DNA of 64,000 bases. Source: Alphaproteobacteria bacterium. GTDB lineage: Bacteria > Pseudomonadota > Alphaproteobacteria > UBA6615. Every line of letters begins with the position of its first letter. Position 1 is the stretch's first letter. The position numbers and the translations under genes were made by a program. Under the pieces are notes generated by a model, which worked only from the letters and a program-made list of their open reading frames with translations, had not been told where the DNA came from and did not search any database. The stretch spans positions 682,001 through 746,000 of the forward strand of contig JBDXCV010000003.1 in assembly GCA_039980135.1 (NCBI GenBank). Direction: 5' to 3'. Shown piece by piece: positions 1-9,789 of this stretch.

Positions 1-1658
1 ACATATTCATTGATGCCAACGACGATCAGGTGCAACTCACCCTGTCCGCCTTCGCCCGACTGGCTCACGGTGAAACTCGCGGGCTTGCTTTCCACGTTGG
101 CCTCATTGGCTGCGATCGCCTGAAACTGATTCTGACCGACCACCAGGGGGACGATCAGCCGCAGCCGGTGCTCGTCGGCCTCTGTCTCGTCCGCGACCAA
201 CTGCACGCCGGCTGTCTTCCCGCCGATAATCCGGTTGTTGTGATACAGCCGCAGCTCGGACACGCCGCCGCTGTTGTCGTTCTTCGCCACCACCTCCAGG
301 TCGATCGCGGGCCGGCCATCTAGCGTGGTGGTGCCCTTCGACGCGATGGTGACCCGCGGCGGCACCGGAAAGCCCTCCGATATCGCCGCGCGCGCGCGGA
401 CGGTTGCCGCGCCCTCGTCGATCAGTTGGGAAAGCACGCCGGGTTCGAAGTCTTCCGAAATTTTCTGATCCAGCTCGAACCCGCCTTCGGATGTTTGCCA
501 TTGGACCGCGTTGATGCCGCCCTCGGAGCCGTCATACGCGCCCGACGCGTCCGCGACGACCCAGCCGGATTTTGTCGAGATCACCTGGGCCAGTTGGTCG
601 CCGGTCGGCAAATCCCAGACCCGCGATGTGCCATCCACGCTGGCGGTGTGCAAAAACTGGTTCGTCGGCTCGAACGCCAGGTGGCGCACCGGCCCCCCAT
701 GACCGCGAAAGACACGGGATTCTTCGCCACTTCGCATGTCGTACAAACGTACGATCGCATCCTCGCCGCCAACACCCACGAATCCCCGCCGGTCGTTGAC
801 CGCCACCGACAGAGGTTTCGAATCGCTTTGAAAGGACAGGGTCTCGGTCCCGGCTTCACGGTCCCAGACGACGATTTCCCCGCCCGAACCGACGCCCGCG
901 ACAACCTTTCCGTTTGTCCCGACGGCGACGGACACAATCGGTCTGTCGTGGCCGGTGAGCGTTTTCAACGCCGTGCCGGCCTCGAAGTCCCACACGCGGA
1001 CCGTGCGATCGTCCCCGCCGGTGATCAGGAAACGACCGTCCTGGGTCATTTTCATCGACGTTATCGCCCCGGCATGCCCCGATAGTTCCGCGGTCCGTGA
1101 CGCGCCCGCGATGTTCCAGACCCTCACCATGCCGTCCTCGCCCACGGTGACGAGCGTCCGCTCCGCAGGCTCGATCGCGACGCCGGTGACGGCCCCTTCA
1201 TGTGCCGCAAACTCCGCGATGCGCCGGCCGTTTGAAAGCTGCCAGACACGCGCGAAACCGTCCTCGCCGGCGGTGGCCAGGAACTGGCCGCCGGCACCGA
1301 TTGCCAGGTCGAGAATTTCGCCCTCATGGGCGTCGATCGTGGCGGCTTCGCGTCCGAATTCGAGATCCCATATCCGGACGGAGCCATCGCCGAGCCCGGT
1401 CACCAGGAATCGCGGTGAACTCAGCGCCAGCGCATGGACTTCGATGGCCTCGCCCGGCTTGATCACAAGCCGTGCGTTGCGGGCGAGGCGGATGTTGGTC
1501 TGAATGCCGCGCGTCAGTCTGTCGGTCTGCACCCGAAGCGTCGGGATTTGAATTCTTTGCGCGGAGGCTGTCTGGGTTTGCGCGACAGGAACGATGGTCA
1601 ATGCGACGAGGACCGCGACGACCCTCAAACCCATCAAGCTATGCCAGTTCAGTTGCAT
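1..1658 (-). CDS. WD40-repeat protein with start of a caspase-like domain (partial, runs off left edge)
   Basis: The reading frame is open from an ATG at 1658 to base 1. An N-terminal hydrophobic stretch (about residues 8-30, ending ASAQ) looks like a signal peptide. Then come about six or seven WD40 blades, recognisable by repeated 'VRVWDF', 'VRVWNI', 'VRIWDL' ends and GH/AH dipeptides, over about residues 60-390. A beta-rich linker follows (about 400-530). The last visible residues read ELHLIVVGINEYV, which matches the first beta strand of peptidase C14 (caspase/metacaspase-like) domains. WD40 plus C14 fusions are known in bacteria. The catalytic His/Cys lie beyond the window, so protease activity cannot be judged. 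The WD40 call is firm; the caspase part rests on one strand. Confidence 0.8.
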   Translation of the reverse strand, partial: MQLNWHSLMGLRVVAVLVALTIVPVAQTQTASAQRIQIPTLRVQTDRLTRGIQTNIRLARNARLVIKPGEAIEVHALALSSPRFLVTGLGDGSVRIWDLEFGREAATIDAHEGEILDLAIGAGGQFLATAGEDGFARVWQLSNGRRIAEFAAHEGAVTGVAIEPAERTLVTVGEDGMVRVWNIAGASRTAELSGHAGAITSMKMTQDGRFLITGGDDRTVRVWDFEAGTALKTLTGHDRPIVSVAVGTNGKVVAGVGSGGEIVVWDREAGTETLSFQSDSKPLSVAVNDRRGFVGVGGEDAIVRLYDMRSGEESRVFRGHGGPVRHLAFEPTNQFLHTASVDGTSRVWDLPTGDQLAQVISTKSGWVVADASGAYDGSEGGINAVQWQTSEGGFELDQKISEDFEPGVLSQLIDEGAATVRARAAISEGFPVPPRVTIASKGTTTLDGRPAIDLEVVAKNDNSGGVSELRLYHNNRIIGGKTAGVQLVADETEADEHRLRLIVPLVVGQNQFQAIAANEANVESKPASFTVSQSGEGGQGELHLIVVGINEY

Positions 1659-1916
1659 CGAGAAATTCCTCCACATGACACGATCTTTCGTGTTGGTCCG
1701 TTCGTTCCGGGAATGTGCACCGGCCCGGTAGCTTAGCGTACTCGCGGTCCAGGCCAATCGAAGTTTCGTGGACGAAGTGAACTCCCGGCCTTCAGAATCC
1801 CGGGAAAATTCCACACAACATCATGATATTACGTGATTTTTCCTGACTACCGCCGCCTGAAGGGAAAGCCCGGTCTCGATGCGCCAGGGACCGAGTCCGG
1901 CCCCGGCGCGGCCGGA

Positions 1917-4052
1917 CTATTTGGAGGTGAGGTTGTTTATGGCGTCCCAGTCGTCGGGCGGGGGGTCGTTTGCGAATTCCTGCGCGCGTTCCATCCAGCC
2001 GCGCGACACCGGGTCGTGTTCGGCAAGCGCCGCGAAGCCTGCCGTTGCCTCTGTGAAACGCCGCCCCCGATAGTCCGCCAGCGCCGCGGCGAAGGCATCG
2101 ATGCGGGACCGGGTCATGTCGTCCACATCGGCCTCGAACCCGACTGGTTCGAATATGCGGACCGGTGTGTCACGCCCCTTCACCCTTACAATATCGACCT
2201 CGCGGAACACGATCCCGTCGCCGCACATGTCCTTCGTGATTTCGTTCACCAGAATCGTCGAACCATACATCTTGTTCACACCCTCGAGCCGCGACGACAG
2301 GTTGATGTCATCGCCGACGATCGAATAGCTCAGGCGGCGTTCGGATCCGATATTGCCCACCAGAAGCTGGCCCGTGCTGATTCCGTAGCGGTTGCGCAGC
2401 CGCAGATTTCCCGGCAGGGACACGTCGTCGTTGAGCGCTTCCACGCGTGTTTTGCACATGAGCGCCGAGGTGACCGCGTTTCGTGCATGGTTGGGGTCAT
2501 CCAGGGGCGCACCGAAGGCCGCGACCACGGCATCGCCGACGAACTGGGCGACGAAGCCGTCATATTCTTCCACGGTGTTGGTCATGACCGTGTACACGCG
2601 GTTCAACAGTTCCACGAGTTCGGGCGGCGACAGAAGTTCCGAATATGTCGAGTAGTTTTCGAGGTCGGAGATCCAGACCGTCATCTCGCGTTCCTCCCCG
2701 CCGAGTGTCGGCATCTCCTTTCGTGCCACCATCTGGCCGATCACCGTCGGCGACAGGTAGTGGCCGAACATCTGGCGCAGCAGATGCTTGTCGCGGTCGG
2801 TGACCATGAACCGGTAGGCCGACATGATGGCGAAAGCGAGTGTCGCGGCGGCCGGTGGTTCGTAAAGCGGCACAAGCGTGCCTGTCTCGAAGACCATCGT
2901 CGCGAACCCGGCCCAGGCGGCCCATATGCCGACCGTGAGAAGGCCGGCGATTGGCGCGGTAAGCCAAAGCGTTACGCCGGCCATGGCCAGGGCGACGAGG
3001 AAAGTCACCAGCGCCGACCAGGACGGCCCGATATCGCGCAGGAAGTTGCCCCGGATGAGGTTGTTCACGGCAAAGGCATGCAGGTAAACCCCGGGGAGGC
3101 TGTCGCGTATCTGGGGGCTGTCCTGCCGTTCGGTTTGCGGTTCGAGCCGGCAGCGTTCGCCGAATGCTTCCCCGTCGGGTGCGGTGGCGAAGCGCAGTGA
3201 AGTCAATTTGCGGTCTTCGAGATCGGTCACCAGTCCGATCAGCACGATTTTTCCGGCGAAGTTGCGCGCGAAGAAATCATGATCTCCGGTCTCGGCACAG
3301 GCATGCATGTCGGCGAAGGAATATGTCGGGATGCCGCGCTGGTTGTCGTCAAAATTGATCAGCAGGTTGTTGCCTTCGCGGGTCGGCAACTCCACGCCAT
3401 CGCGAATCCCCCGCCCGTCTTCGGCGAATGTCAGCCGGTCACCCAGCGCGCGTTGCGCGAGTTCCAGCGACAGCGATGGTTCGTATCGCGGCGGCCCTTC
3501 TTTGGCCGGAACCGGAAAGCTCACGGGAACGCCGCGCACCACGCCGACGTCGTCGGTATAGACATTCGTGGACCGGATATTCCGGGCAGCGCCGACCGCG
3601 AAGCGTTGTCCCACGGCCGGCAGGATAGGCTGCCTGGAATGCTGCACCTTGCTCAGGACGATCTTCCCCTTCTGTGCATTGCGGCGCAGACTTTGGAGAA
3701 AATTCCGATCGATGCCCCTGATGCGGGACTCCAGCGAGGTGGGCAGGATGAGGTCGATCCCGACAACAGCTGCGCCGCCGGCGGTCACCGAATCGAGAAT
3801 GGTGGCGATCTCGTCCGTCCACATGACTTTCGGCGTGCTCTGGAACGGTTCGCGGCGATAAGTCTCCTCATCGATTGCGATCACCACGCTCGGCGATTGG
3901 TCGCGGTCGTGCTGGGCCCCGAACAGGCTCTGGCGCAGCCAAACCAGCGAATCGAACGAGAGGCCGCGGACCGGCGAAGCCCAGGGACCGGATATCGCGA
4001 CCATCGCCACAACGGCCGTTGCGATGGCCAAAATCACGGAGCGAAGCAACAT
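1917..4052 (-). CDS. CHASE2-domain class III adenylate/guanylate cyclase
   Basis: A 711-residue membrane receptor cyclase. A signal anchor (about residues 5-25) is followed by a CHASE2 extracytoplasmic sensor (about 30-340, with the typical VVIAIDEETY and GIDLILP stretches). Next are about three closely spaced membrane segments (345-430) and a cytoplasmic class III cyclase domain (about 460-640). Both metal-binding aspartates are present (WISDLENY and FVGDAVV). The transition-state Asn and Arg are in INLSSRLEG. The usual substrate-selecting Lys before FxGD is Gln (residue 503, codon 2544-2546), so nucleotide specificity, or even activity, is uncertain. It probably makes cyclic AMP or GMP in response to an unknown envelope signal. 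It stands alone, about 260 bases downstream of the start of the WD40/caspase gene and on the same strand. Confidence 0.88.
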   Translation of the reverse strand: MLLRSVILAIATAVVAMVAISGPWASPVRGLSFDSLVWLRQSLFGAQHDRDQSPSVVIAIDEETYRREPFQSTPKVMWTDEIATILDSVTAGGAAVVGIDLILPTSLESRIRGIDRNFLQSLRRNAQKGKIVLSKVQHSRQPILPAVGQRFAVGAARNIRSTNVYTDDVGVVRGVPVSFPVPAKEGPPRYEPSLSLELAQRALGDRLTFAEDGRGIRDGVELPTREGNNLLINFDDNQRGIPTYSFADMHACAETGDHDFFARNFAGKIVLIGLVTDLEDRKLTSLRFATAPDGEAFGERCRLEPQTERQDSPQIRDSLPGVYLHAFAVNNLIRGNFLRDIGPSWSALVTFLVALAMAGVTLWLTAPIAGLLTVGIWAAWAGFATMVFETGTLVPLYEPPAAATLAFAIMSAYRFMVTDRDKHLLRQMFGHYLSPTVIGQMVARKEMPTLGGEEREMTVWISDLENYSTYSELLSPPELVELLNRVYTVMTNTVEEYDGFVAQFVGDAVVAAFGAPLDDPNHARNAVTSALMCKTRVEALNDDVSLPGNLRLRNRYGISTGQLLVGNIGSERRLSYSIVGDDINLSSRLEGVNKMYGSTILVNEITKDMCGDGIVFREVDIVRVKGRDTPVRIFEPVGFEADVDDMTRSRIDAFAAALADYRGRRFTEATAGFAALAEHDPVSRGWMERAQEFANDPPPDDWDAINNLTSK

Positions 4053-4204
4053 GGACTCAATTCCTGCATCACAGGATGATCGTCACTATTGCACAAAATG
4101 TGCGGCAGTTTGTCCGGGTGGAGTAAGCCCCGGTAATCCGGGGATATCTCGGCCCGCATTCGGCAACGCGGATGCCGGGCATGGGATTGCGTGTTCAAGG
4201 CTTT

Positions 4205-5440
4205 CTACGCATAGGCCCGCTCGAATCGCGGTGTGCGGACGATCAGGCTGGCGATGATGGCCAGGTTGCCGGCGTTGAAGGCGACACCGATCAGGAACGC
4301 CGTCCGGTAGGTGCCGGTCGCGTCGAATACCGCGCCACCGAGCCACGAGCCGAGAGCCATGCCGGCGCCCGCGCACAGCAACACAAGCCCGGTGCGCCGG
4401 CCGGCGGTGGCCGCCGGCAGCAATTCGCGCACGATGACCGGATAGCAGGGCAGGATGCCGCCATAGCCCAGTCCGAACAGCGCGGCGGCGGCATAGAGTC
4501 CCGGCAGGCTCTCGACGAAAGCCAGCGCCGCGAGCAGCAGCGCCTGGCACGATGAAAAAACGAAGATCGCACGCAGGCCACCGAAGCGGCCGCCGAGAAA
4601 GCCGACGCCGAAGAAGCTGGCGAGCGCCGAGCAGGCAAGCATCAGCGACAATGTTTCCGCGCCTCGTGCCGGGTCGTAGCCGAGATCGCTGACATGGCTG
4701 ACGATATGGGCCAGCGGCAAGGACATGGCGACGCAGCAGCCGATTGCCGCCGTCGAAAGGGCGGCCTGCACCGCGCGCGCAGACATCGGTGCGCGCCGCG
4801 GCGCGCGCGGTTCCGGCCTGTTGGACGCGACCGGACGGCGCGGTTTGGGTGCGGGCGGTGTCTGGCGCAGGATCAACGCCAGCGGCAGCATCGTCGCCAG
4901 CGCGAACAGGCCGTAGTAGAACGCCGCCTGGCGCCAGCCGACGGTGGCGATGAGATGGTGGAAGGCCTGCGGCCAGATCATCCCGGCGAGACCCTGGCCG
5001 GACCCGACGACGCCAACGGCGAAGCTCCGGTTGTGCTCGAACCAGCGGGTGATGTTGGCGGTCAGCGGTGCGAACAGTGTCGAACGGCCAAAGAAGCCGA
5101 GCATCCCGCCATAGATGATGTAGAGCTCGAGCGGACTCGAGGCGTAGCTTGTCAGGATGCCGCCGAGGCCGATCATGGCGGCGCCGACGGTCGCCGGGAT
5201 CCCCATGCCGCATCTGTCGAGGCACCAGCCCATGAAGATGCCGCCGACGCCGGCGCCGGCATATTGCAGCGCGTAGGCGATCGATGGCACGGCGCGCGGC
5301 CAGCCGAACTCGGCGGTGATCAGTTTCAGCGCGACGACAATGAAATAGATGCTGCCCGAGCCAATCAGCATGAACAGGAGCGAGGCGATGAGCACCGTTG
5401 TTCGTCGGCGCGTGGCGGTATCGGAGAGGAGGTGCTGCAT
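4205..5440 (-). CDS. MFS transporter
   Basis: About 411 residues with around twelve hydrophobic segments, typical of major facilitator superfamily permeases of the monocarboxylate/oxalate-formate antiporter-like group (GSGSIYFIVVALK in TM1, GQGLAGMIWP in TM4/5). The ATG at 5440 is preferred. An upstream GTG at 5485 would add 15 polar residues (with LRFLPVAEK) before the first membrane segment. A Pro/Arg-rich central loop (about residues 180-220) separates the two halves. No partner gene hints at a substrate; the flanking genes are a cyclase and a divergent betaine importer. Confidence 0.82.
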   Translation of the reverse strand: MQHLLSDTATRRRTTVLIASLLFMLIGSGSIYFIVVALKLITAEFGWPRAVPSIAYALQYAGAGVGGIFMGWCLDRCGMGIPATVGAAMIGLGGILTSYASSPLELYIIYGGMLGFFGRSTLFAPLTANITRWFEHNRSFAVGVVGSGQGLAGMIWPQAFHHLIATVGWRQAAFYYGLFALATMLPLALILRQTPPAPKPRRPVASNRPEPRAPRRAPMSARAVQAALSTAAIGCCVAMSLPLAHIVSHVSDLGYDPARGAETLSLMLACSALASFFGVGFLGGRFGGLRAIFVFSSCQALLLAALAFVESLPGLYAAAALFGLGYGGILPCYPVIVRELLPAATAGRRTGLVLLCAGAGMALGSWLGGAVFDATGTYRTAFLIGVAFNAGNLAIIASLIVRTPRFERAYA

Positions 5441-5662
5441 TGTCTTTTCGGCTACGGGCAAGAATCTTAGACGGGCGATGGGCACTCTAGCCGCTTAAGG
5501 CGTCACATGCCGTCGGATTCCGGGACGGCACCTTGAGGCGTATCTTCGCGTCCCGTAAGCTAGGCGACCAATCAACATTTCCGATAAATGGCGAAGGTGG
5601 CGACAACGTTACTTGCGGTCGGGTCGGTGTGACACACAGAGTTAGGAAGGAGAATCAGAGCC

Positions 5663-6655
5663 ATGAGCGGAATTTTTTCCAACACGCTGAAATTGGCGGC
5701 CGTCGCGGTCGCCATGAGCGCGGCCGTCGGCGCCGGTGCAACGGACGCCCATGCCGATTGCGGAGAGGTGTCGATCACGGAGATGAACTGGGCGTCGGCG
5801 TCGGTCGTCACGAATGTCGCAAAGTTCATCATGGAGCAGGGTTACGGCTGCGAGGTCGCCGTCGTGCCGTCCGACACCGTGCCCGCGGCGACGTCGCTGG
5901 CCGAGAATGGCGAGCCCGACATCGCGACCGAGATGTGGATCAACTCCGCACCGGTCTACCAGAAGCTGGAAGACGAAGGGAAAGTGAAAACCATCGCCAA
6001 CGTTTTGTCCGACGGCGGCGCCGAGCATTGGCTGGTACCGAAATACCTGGCCGACAAGCACCCCGAACTGAAGACCATCGAGGGTGTGCTGGCCAACCCC
6101 GAACTGGTCGGCGGGCGCTTCCACAACTGCCCGGAAGGCTGGGGCTGCCGGATCGTCAACGACAGCCTCAAGCAGGCTTTCGATCTTGAGGGCAACGGCA
6201 TCGAGGTTTTCGACCATGGCTCGGGCGAGACGCTCGCCGGCTCCATCGCGGCGGCCTATGCCGACGAGAAACCCTGGTTCGGCTACTACTGGGCGCCGAC
6301 CGCGCTGCTCGGCAAGTATGAGATGGTGCCCGTCGATCTCGGCCCGTACAACGACGACATCCACCAGTGCAACCGGAACCCGGAATGCAACAGGGTCGGC
6401 AAGTCGCCCTATCCCTCTGCCCGGGTCGTGACCGGCGTCACGACCACATTCGCCGACCGCGAACCCGAAGTCGTCGAGATGCTGTCGAAGCTGAGCTTCA
6501 CCAACCAGCAGATGGGTTCGGTGCTCGCCTGGAAGGAAGAGAACAACGCGTCTTCGGAAGAGGCCGCCGTGCACTTCCTGACCACCTACAAGGACAGCTG
6601 GGGCAGCTGGCTCAACGACGGGGCCAGGACCAGGCTGGCCGGTTTGCTCAAGTAG
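5663..6655 (+). CDS. proX: Glycine betaine/proline-type ABC transporter substrate-binding protein
   Basis: 330 residues with a cleavable Sec signal (about 1-31, ending THAHA-like DAHAD). It belongs to the OpuAC/ProX family: ITEMNWASASVVTNVAKFIME near the N terminus, then aromatic-rich segments (EMWINSAP, PWFGYYWAP) that in the family form the Trp/Tyr box caging a quaternary amine. A paired Cys motif (HNCPEGWGCR and QCNRNPECNR) could form disulfides. Start ATG 5663 follows GGAAGGAG. It heads a three-gene importer with the permease (6748) and ATPase (7785). A betaine, choline or proline-like compatible solute is the expected ligand; the exact one cannot be read from sequence. Confidence 0.88.
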   Translation: MSGIFSNTLKLAAVAVAMSAAVGAGATDAHADCGEVSITEMNWASASVVTNVAKFIMEQGYGCEVAVVPSDTVPAATSLAENGEPDIATEMWINSAPVYQKLEDEGKVKTIANVLSDGGAEHWLVPKYLADKHPELKTIEGVLANPELVGGRFHNCPEGWGCRIVNDSLKQAFDLEGNGIEVFDHGSGETLAGSIAAAYADEKPWFGYYWAPTALLGKYEMVPVDLGPYNDDIHQCNRNPECNRVGKSPYPSARVVTGVTTTFADREPEVVEMLSKLSFTNQQMGSVLAWKEENNASSEEAAVHFLTTYKDSWGSWLNDGARTRLAGLLK

Positions 6656-6747
6656 CGCCGAGAAACGAAACGTCTTCACGCGGGACCGGGTATCGCATGC
6701 GCCCGGCCCCGCGTCCGCCTGTCTGAACTTTTCGGGGAAACCGCGCG

Positions 6748-7788
6748 ATGTCGAACTATGAGTCGGTTTTCTCGATGCTCGGTCTCGAGCAATGGTGCGC
6801 GCGCGGCGAGACGTCCGGTGGCGGACCGGTGTCCATGGCGGATTTGCTGGCGCAGAACGCCGGGACCGACACCCCGCCGCCGTCGATCTGGGAGCTGCCG
6901 TTCCCGTCGATGGACACGCTGCACGAGGCCTGCGGCGCGTTCCCGCAATCGCGCGCGCTGACCAAGGGCATCGAGAACGGGTTCCTCAGCATCAAGGACG
7001 GGTTGAGCTTCTTCCTCGATCCGCTGACCCAGCCGCTCAGCTGGTTCCTCGAAGGCGCGCTGTGGCTGTTCGAGACCACCCCCTGGTGGATCATGATCCC
7101 GGTGCTGCTGGTGGTCGCGTTGCTGGTCAGCCGGTCGGTAAAGCTCGTGGTCTTCGTGGCGGTGAGCCTCCTGACCTTCGCGTTCATCGACTATTACAGC
7201 TTCGCCGCCCAGACCCTCGCGGTGATATTCGTCTGCGCGGCCCTGTGTGTTGTGCTCGGCGTGCCGATCGGGATCGCGATGTCGCGCAGCGACCGCCTGC
7301 AACGCGCCATTATCCCGGTCCTCGACATGCTGCAGACCCTGCCCGCATTCGTGTACCTGATCCCGCTGATCTTCCTGTTCTCGGTGACCGAGCCGAAGCT
7401 CTACGGCATCGCCATCATCCTCTATGCGATCGTGCCGGTGGTGCGGCTGACAGATCTCGGTATCCGCCTGGTGGACCGGGATGTCGTCGAGGCCGCGGAC
7501 GCGTTCGGTATGACCGACCATCAGAAACTCTGGAAGGTGCAGGTTCCGCTGGCCCTGCCCAACATCATGGCCGGCGTGAACCAGACCATCATGATGAGCC
7601 TGTCGATGGTGGTGATCGCGTCGCTCGTCTCCGCGCCGGGCCTCGGCGTGCTCGTCCTGCGTGGCATCCGGAACCTCGAACTGGGGGTCGGCCTCGTGTC
7701 CGGCCTCGGCATCGTCGTGCTGGCCGTCATCCTGGACCGCACCACCAAACTCGCACTGGCGCGAATCAGCGCGGGGCAGGACCGATGA
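6748..7788 (+). CDS. proW: Glycine betaine/proline-type ABC transporter permease
   Basis: 346 residues. About 100 mostly polar residues precede the membrane part, as in ProW. Five or six transmembrane segments follow. The conserved EAA loop that docks on the ATPase is seen as EAADAFGMTDHQKLWKVQ. The family motif DMLQTLPAFVYLIPLIFLF is present. The stop overlaps the start of the ATPase gene by 4 bases (ATGA), indicating translational coupling. It is 92 bases downstream of the substrate-binding protein gene. Confidence 0.9.
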   Translation: MSNYESVFSMLGLEQWCARGETSGGGPVSMADLLAQNAGTDTPPPSIWELPFPSMDTLHEACGAFPQSRALTKGIENGFLSIKDGLSFFLDPLTQPLSWFLEGALWLFETTPWWIMIPVLLVVALLVSRSVKLVVFVAVSLLTFAFIDYYSFAAQTLAVIFVCAALCVVLGVPIGIAMSRSDRLQRAIIPVLDMLQTLPAFVYLIPLIFLFSVTEPKLYGIAIILYAIVPVVRLTDLGIRLVDRDVVEAADAFGMTDHQKLWKVQVPLALPNIMAGVNQTIMMSLSMVVIASLVSAPGLGVLVLRGIRNLELGVGLVSGLGIVVLAVILDRTTKLALARISAGQDR

Positions 7789-8861
7789 GCATGCGCGCGA
7801 CCGAAGCCCCGACAAAGATCGAGATCCGGAACCTCTACAAGATTTTCGGACCCGACCCGCAGCGCGCGCTCGAAGCGTTCAGGAATGAAGGCCTCGGCAA
7901 GCCGGAACTGCTGGAACGGTACGGCCATGTGCTCGGGCTCGAGGACATCAACGTCGATGTGAAGGCCGGCGAGATCACGGTCATCATGGGCCTGTCCGGG
8001 TCGGGAAAATCGACCCTCATCCGCCACGTCAATCGCCTGATTGACCCGACCGCGGGGGAGATCATCTTCGACGGGAGCGATATCCTCAAATGCTCGAACG
8101 AGGCGCTTCGCCGGATTCGCCGTGAGCAGATGTCGATGGTGTTCCAGAAGTTCGCGCTCCTGCCCCACAAGACCGTCGCGGAGAACGCGGCGCTCGCGCT
8201 CGAGGTGCGCGGTATTTCGCGGAGCGCGTACATTCCCGAGGCGAAAAAATGGCTGGATCGCGTCGGGCTCCACGGCTACGGCGACAGCTATCCGCACCAG
8301 CTGTCCGGCGGTATGCAGCAGCGCGTCGGGATTGCACGCGCGCTCACGTCCAACGCCGACATCATGCTCATGGATGAGGCCTATTCCGCGCTCGATCCCC
8401 TGATCCGGACCGACATGCAGGACCTGCTTCTCGAACTCCAGAAGGAGCTCCAGAAGACCATCCTGTTCATCACTCACGATTTGGACGAGGCGCTGAAGCT
8501 CGCCGACCACCTGGTGATTCTCAAGGACGGGCGCATCGTCCAGCAGGACGAACCTCAGACCATCCTGCTGGAGCCGAGCGACCCGTACATCGTCGACTTC
8601 ATCTCCGACATAAACCGTGCCCGTGTCCTGCGAGTGCGCACCGTCATGGAGAAAACCGGTGCGACGGATGACGTCCTGATCGCCGGCGAGATCGACCAGG
8701 AAGAGAATCTGGAATCCGTCATCGCCATGGCACAGGGCGATACCCGGAAGACCTACCTGGTCAAGGACGGTACGCAGGATGTCGGCATTCTGCGGATGGA
8801 AGCCCTGATCAAGTCGCTCGTGCCGACCGAAGCATCCGACGACGGCATCCGGTCGCAGTAA
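7785..8861 (+). CDS. proV: Glycine betaine/proline-type ABC transporter ATP-binding protein
   Basis: 358 residues. Walker A GLSGSGKST (about 69-77), Q-loop MVFQKFALLP, ABC signature LSGGMQQRVGIARAL, Walker B IMLMDEAYSALDP and H-loop FITHDLDEA are all present. The N-terminal lead (KIFGPDPQRAL...) is typical of ProV/OpuAA. The C-terminal roughly 90 residues resemble a shortened CBS-type regulatory tail (TYLVKDGTQDVGILRMEALI), perhaps for ionic-strength sensing. The start at 7785 is chosen from the ATGA overlap with the permease; longer readings in this frame run through the permease gene. Confidence 0.9.
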   Translation: MSMRATEAPTKIEIRNLYKIFGPDPQRALEAFRNEGLGKPELLERYGHVLGLEDINVDVKAGEITVIMGLSGSGKSTLIRHVNRLIDPTAGEIIFDGSDILKCSNEALRRIRREQMSMVFQKFALLPHKTVAENAALALEVRGISRSAYIPEAKKWLDRVGLHGYGDSYPHQLSGGMQQRVGIARALTSNADIMLMDEAYSALDPLIRTDMQDLLLELQKELQKTILFITHDLDEALKLADHLVILKDGRIVQQDEPQTILLEPSDPYIVDFISDINRARVLRVRTVMEKTGATDDVLIAGEIDQEENLESVIAMAQGDTRKTYLVKDGTQDVGILRMEALIKSLVPTEASDDGIRSQ

Positions 8862-8888
8862 TCCGCGCTCTCGGACAAGTCAGGTCGA

Positions 8889-9746
8889 TCAGGCCCCGCC
8901 GGGCGACCAGCCGTAGATGCGCTGCGCGTTGCCGCCCATCAGCGCGGCGCGGTCGCCATCGGACAGCCAGTCGCCCTGCCGGAACGCCGCGACGCCCTGA
9001 TCGTAGCTCAGAAGTTCGACTGCGCGCGTCCAGTCCGTTCCCCACATGCAGCGCGCGACACCGAAGGCATCGAGAATACGGCGCACAGGGTCGTGGATAT
9101 CGGGGAAGGGAAACGCCTCATGAGACAGCGTGCATGCGCCGCTGATCTTGACGCTGACGTTCCCGTATTCGGCCAAAGCCAACAGGTTCGGCAACTCGGT
9201 CCAGCCGTCCTCGGGTGCCGGCGGGTGGAACGGCTGGACGAGCCCCATATGGTCCACCACCAGCGACACGTCGGGAAATTTTGCAGCGATTTCGGCGACC
9301 TGCGCGTGCCGCTGGGTGCAGTAGACATTGACCGGGATGTCATGCTGGCGGGCCGCGGTGAGAAGATTGGCGATACCGGCATCGCCGGCGGCGTCGGCAA
9401 TGCCGTGCGCCAGCAGCAGGCGGACACCGACAGTGCCGTCCGTCGCCGCCCAGTCCGCGACCTTTTCACCGACCGCAGGATCGGCGGCATCGAAGGGTGT
9501 GACCAGCCCGAACCGGCCGGGATATTCGCCAAGCACCTCGAGCGCGAAACTCGGGTCATAGCGATACATGGTGTAGGCCGAGACGAGGATCGCGCCGTCG
9601 ACGCCCACCGCGTCCATCGCGGCCACCATTTCCGCGCCGTTGGCCGAGGGCGGCCCGGTGAGTATGGCGGCCCAGGGGCGGCCCGGATGGTCGGCCTCGT
9701 AGGCGTGAACCTGCGCGTCGATGATCGGTGTCTGCTCGTTCGGCAC
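8889..9746 (-). CDS. Amidohydrolase family protein (TIM-barrel metal-dependent hydrolase)
   Basis: 285 residues of the amidohydrolase-2 (PF04909-like) fold. It starts IIDAQVHAY, where the usual first His of the HxH metal motif is Gln. Further on are VVDHMG, VKISG and the terminal MWGTDW, an Asp typical of the active site. Likely a lactonase, hydrolase or decarboxylase of a small cyclic or aromatic acid; the substrate is unknown. GTG at 9746 is chosen because AGAGGAG lies 9 bases upstream; another GTG at 9770 would add eight residues. It follows gdhA on the same strand with 43 bases between them. Confidence 0.8.
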   Translation of the reverse strand: MPNEQTPIIDAQVHAYEADHPGRPWAAILTGPPSANGAEMVAAMDAVGVDGAILVSAYTMYRYDPSFALEVLGEYPGRFGLVTPFDAADPAVGEKVADWAATDGTVGVRLLLAHGIADAAGDAGIANLLTAARQHDIPVNVYCTQRHAQVAEIAAKFPDVSLVVDHMGLVQPFHPPAPEDGWTELPNLLALAEYGNVSVKISGACTLSHEAFPFPDIHDPVRRILDAFGVARCMWGTDWTRAVELLSYDQGVAAFRQGDWLSDGDRAALMGGNAQRIYGWSPGGA

Positions 9747-9789
9747 GACCGGGTCTCCTCTGGCGGACACTAATGCCTTCGTGGCGGTC

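Noticed and set aside
5521-5555. Inverted repeat CGGGACG/CGTCCCG in the gap before proX, considered as a riboswitch or terminator
   Set aside because: The loop is 21 bases and no further structure or T-run is seen.
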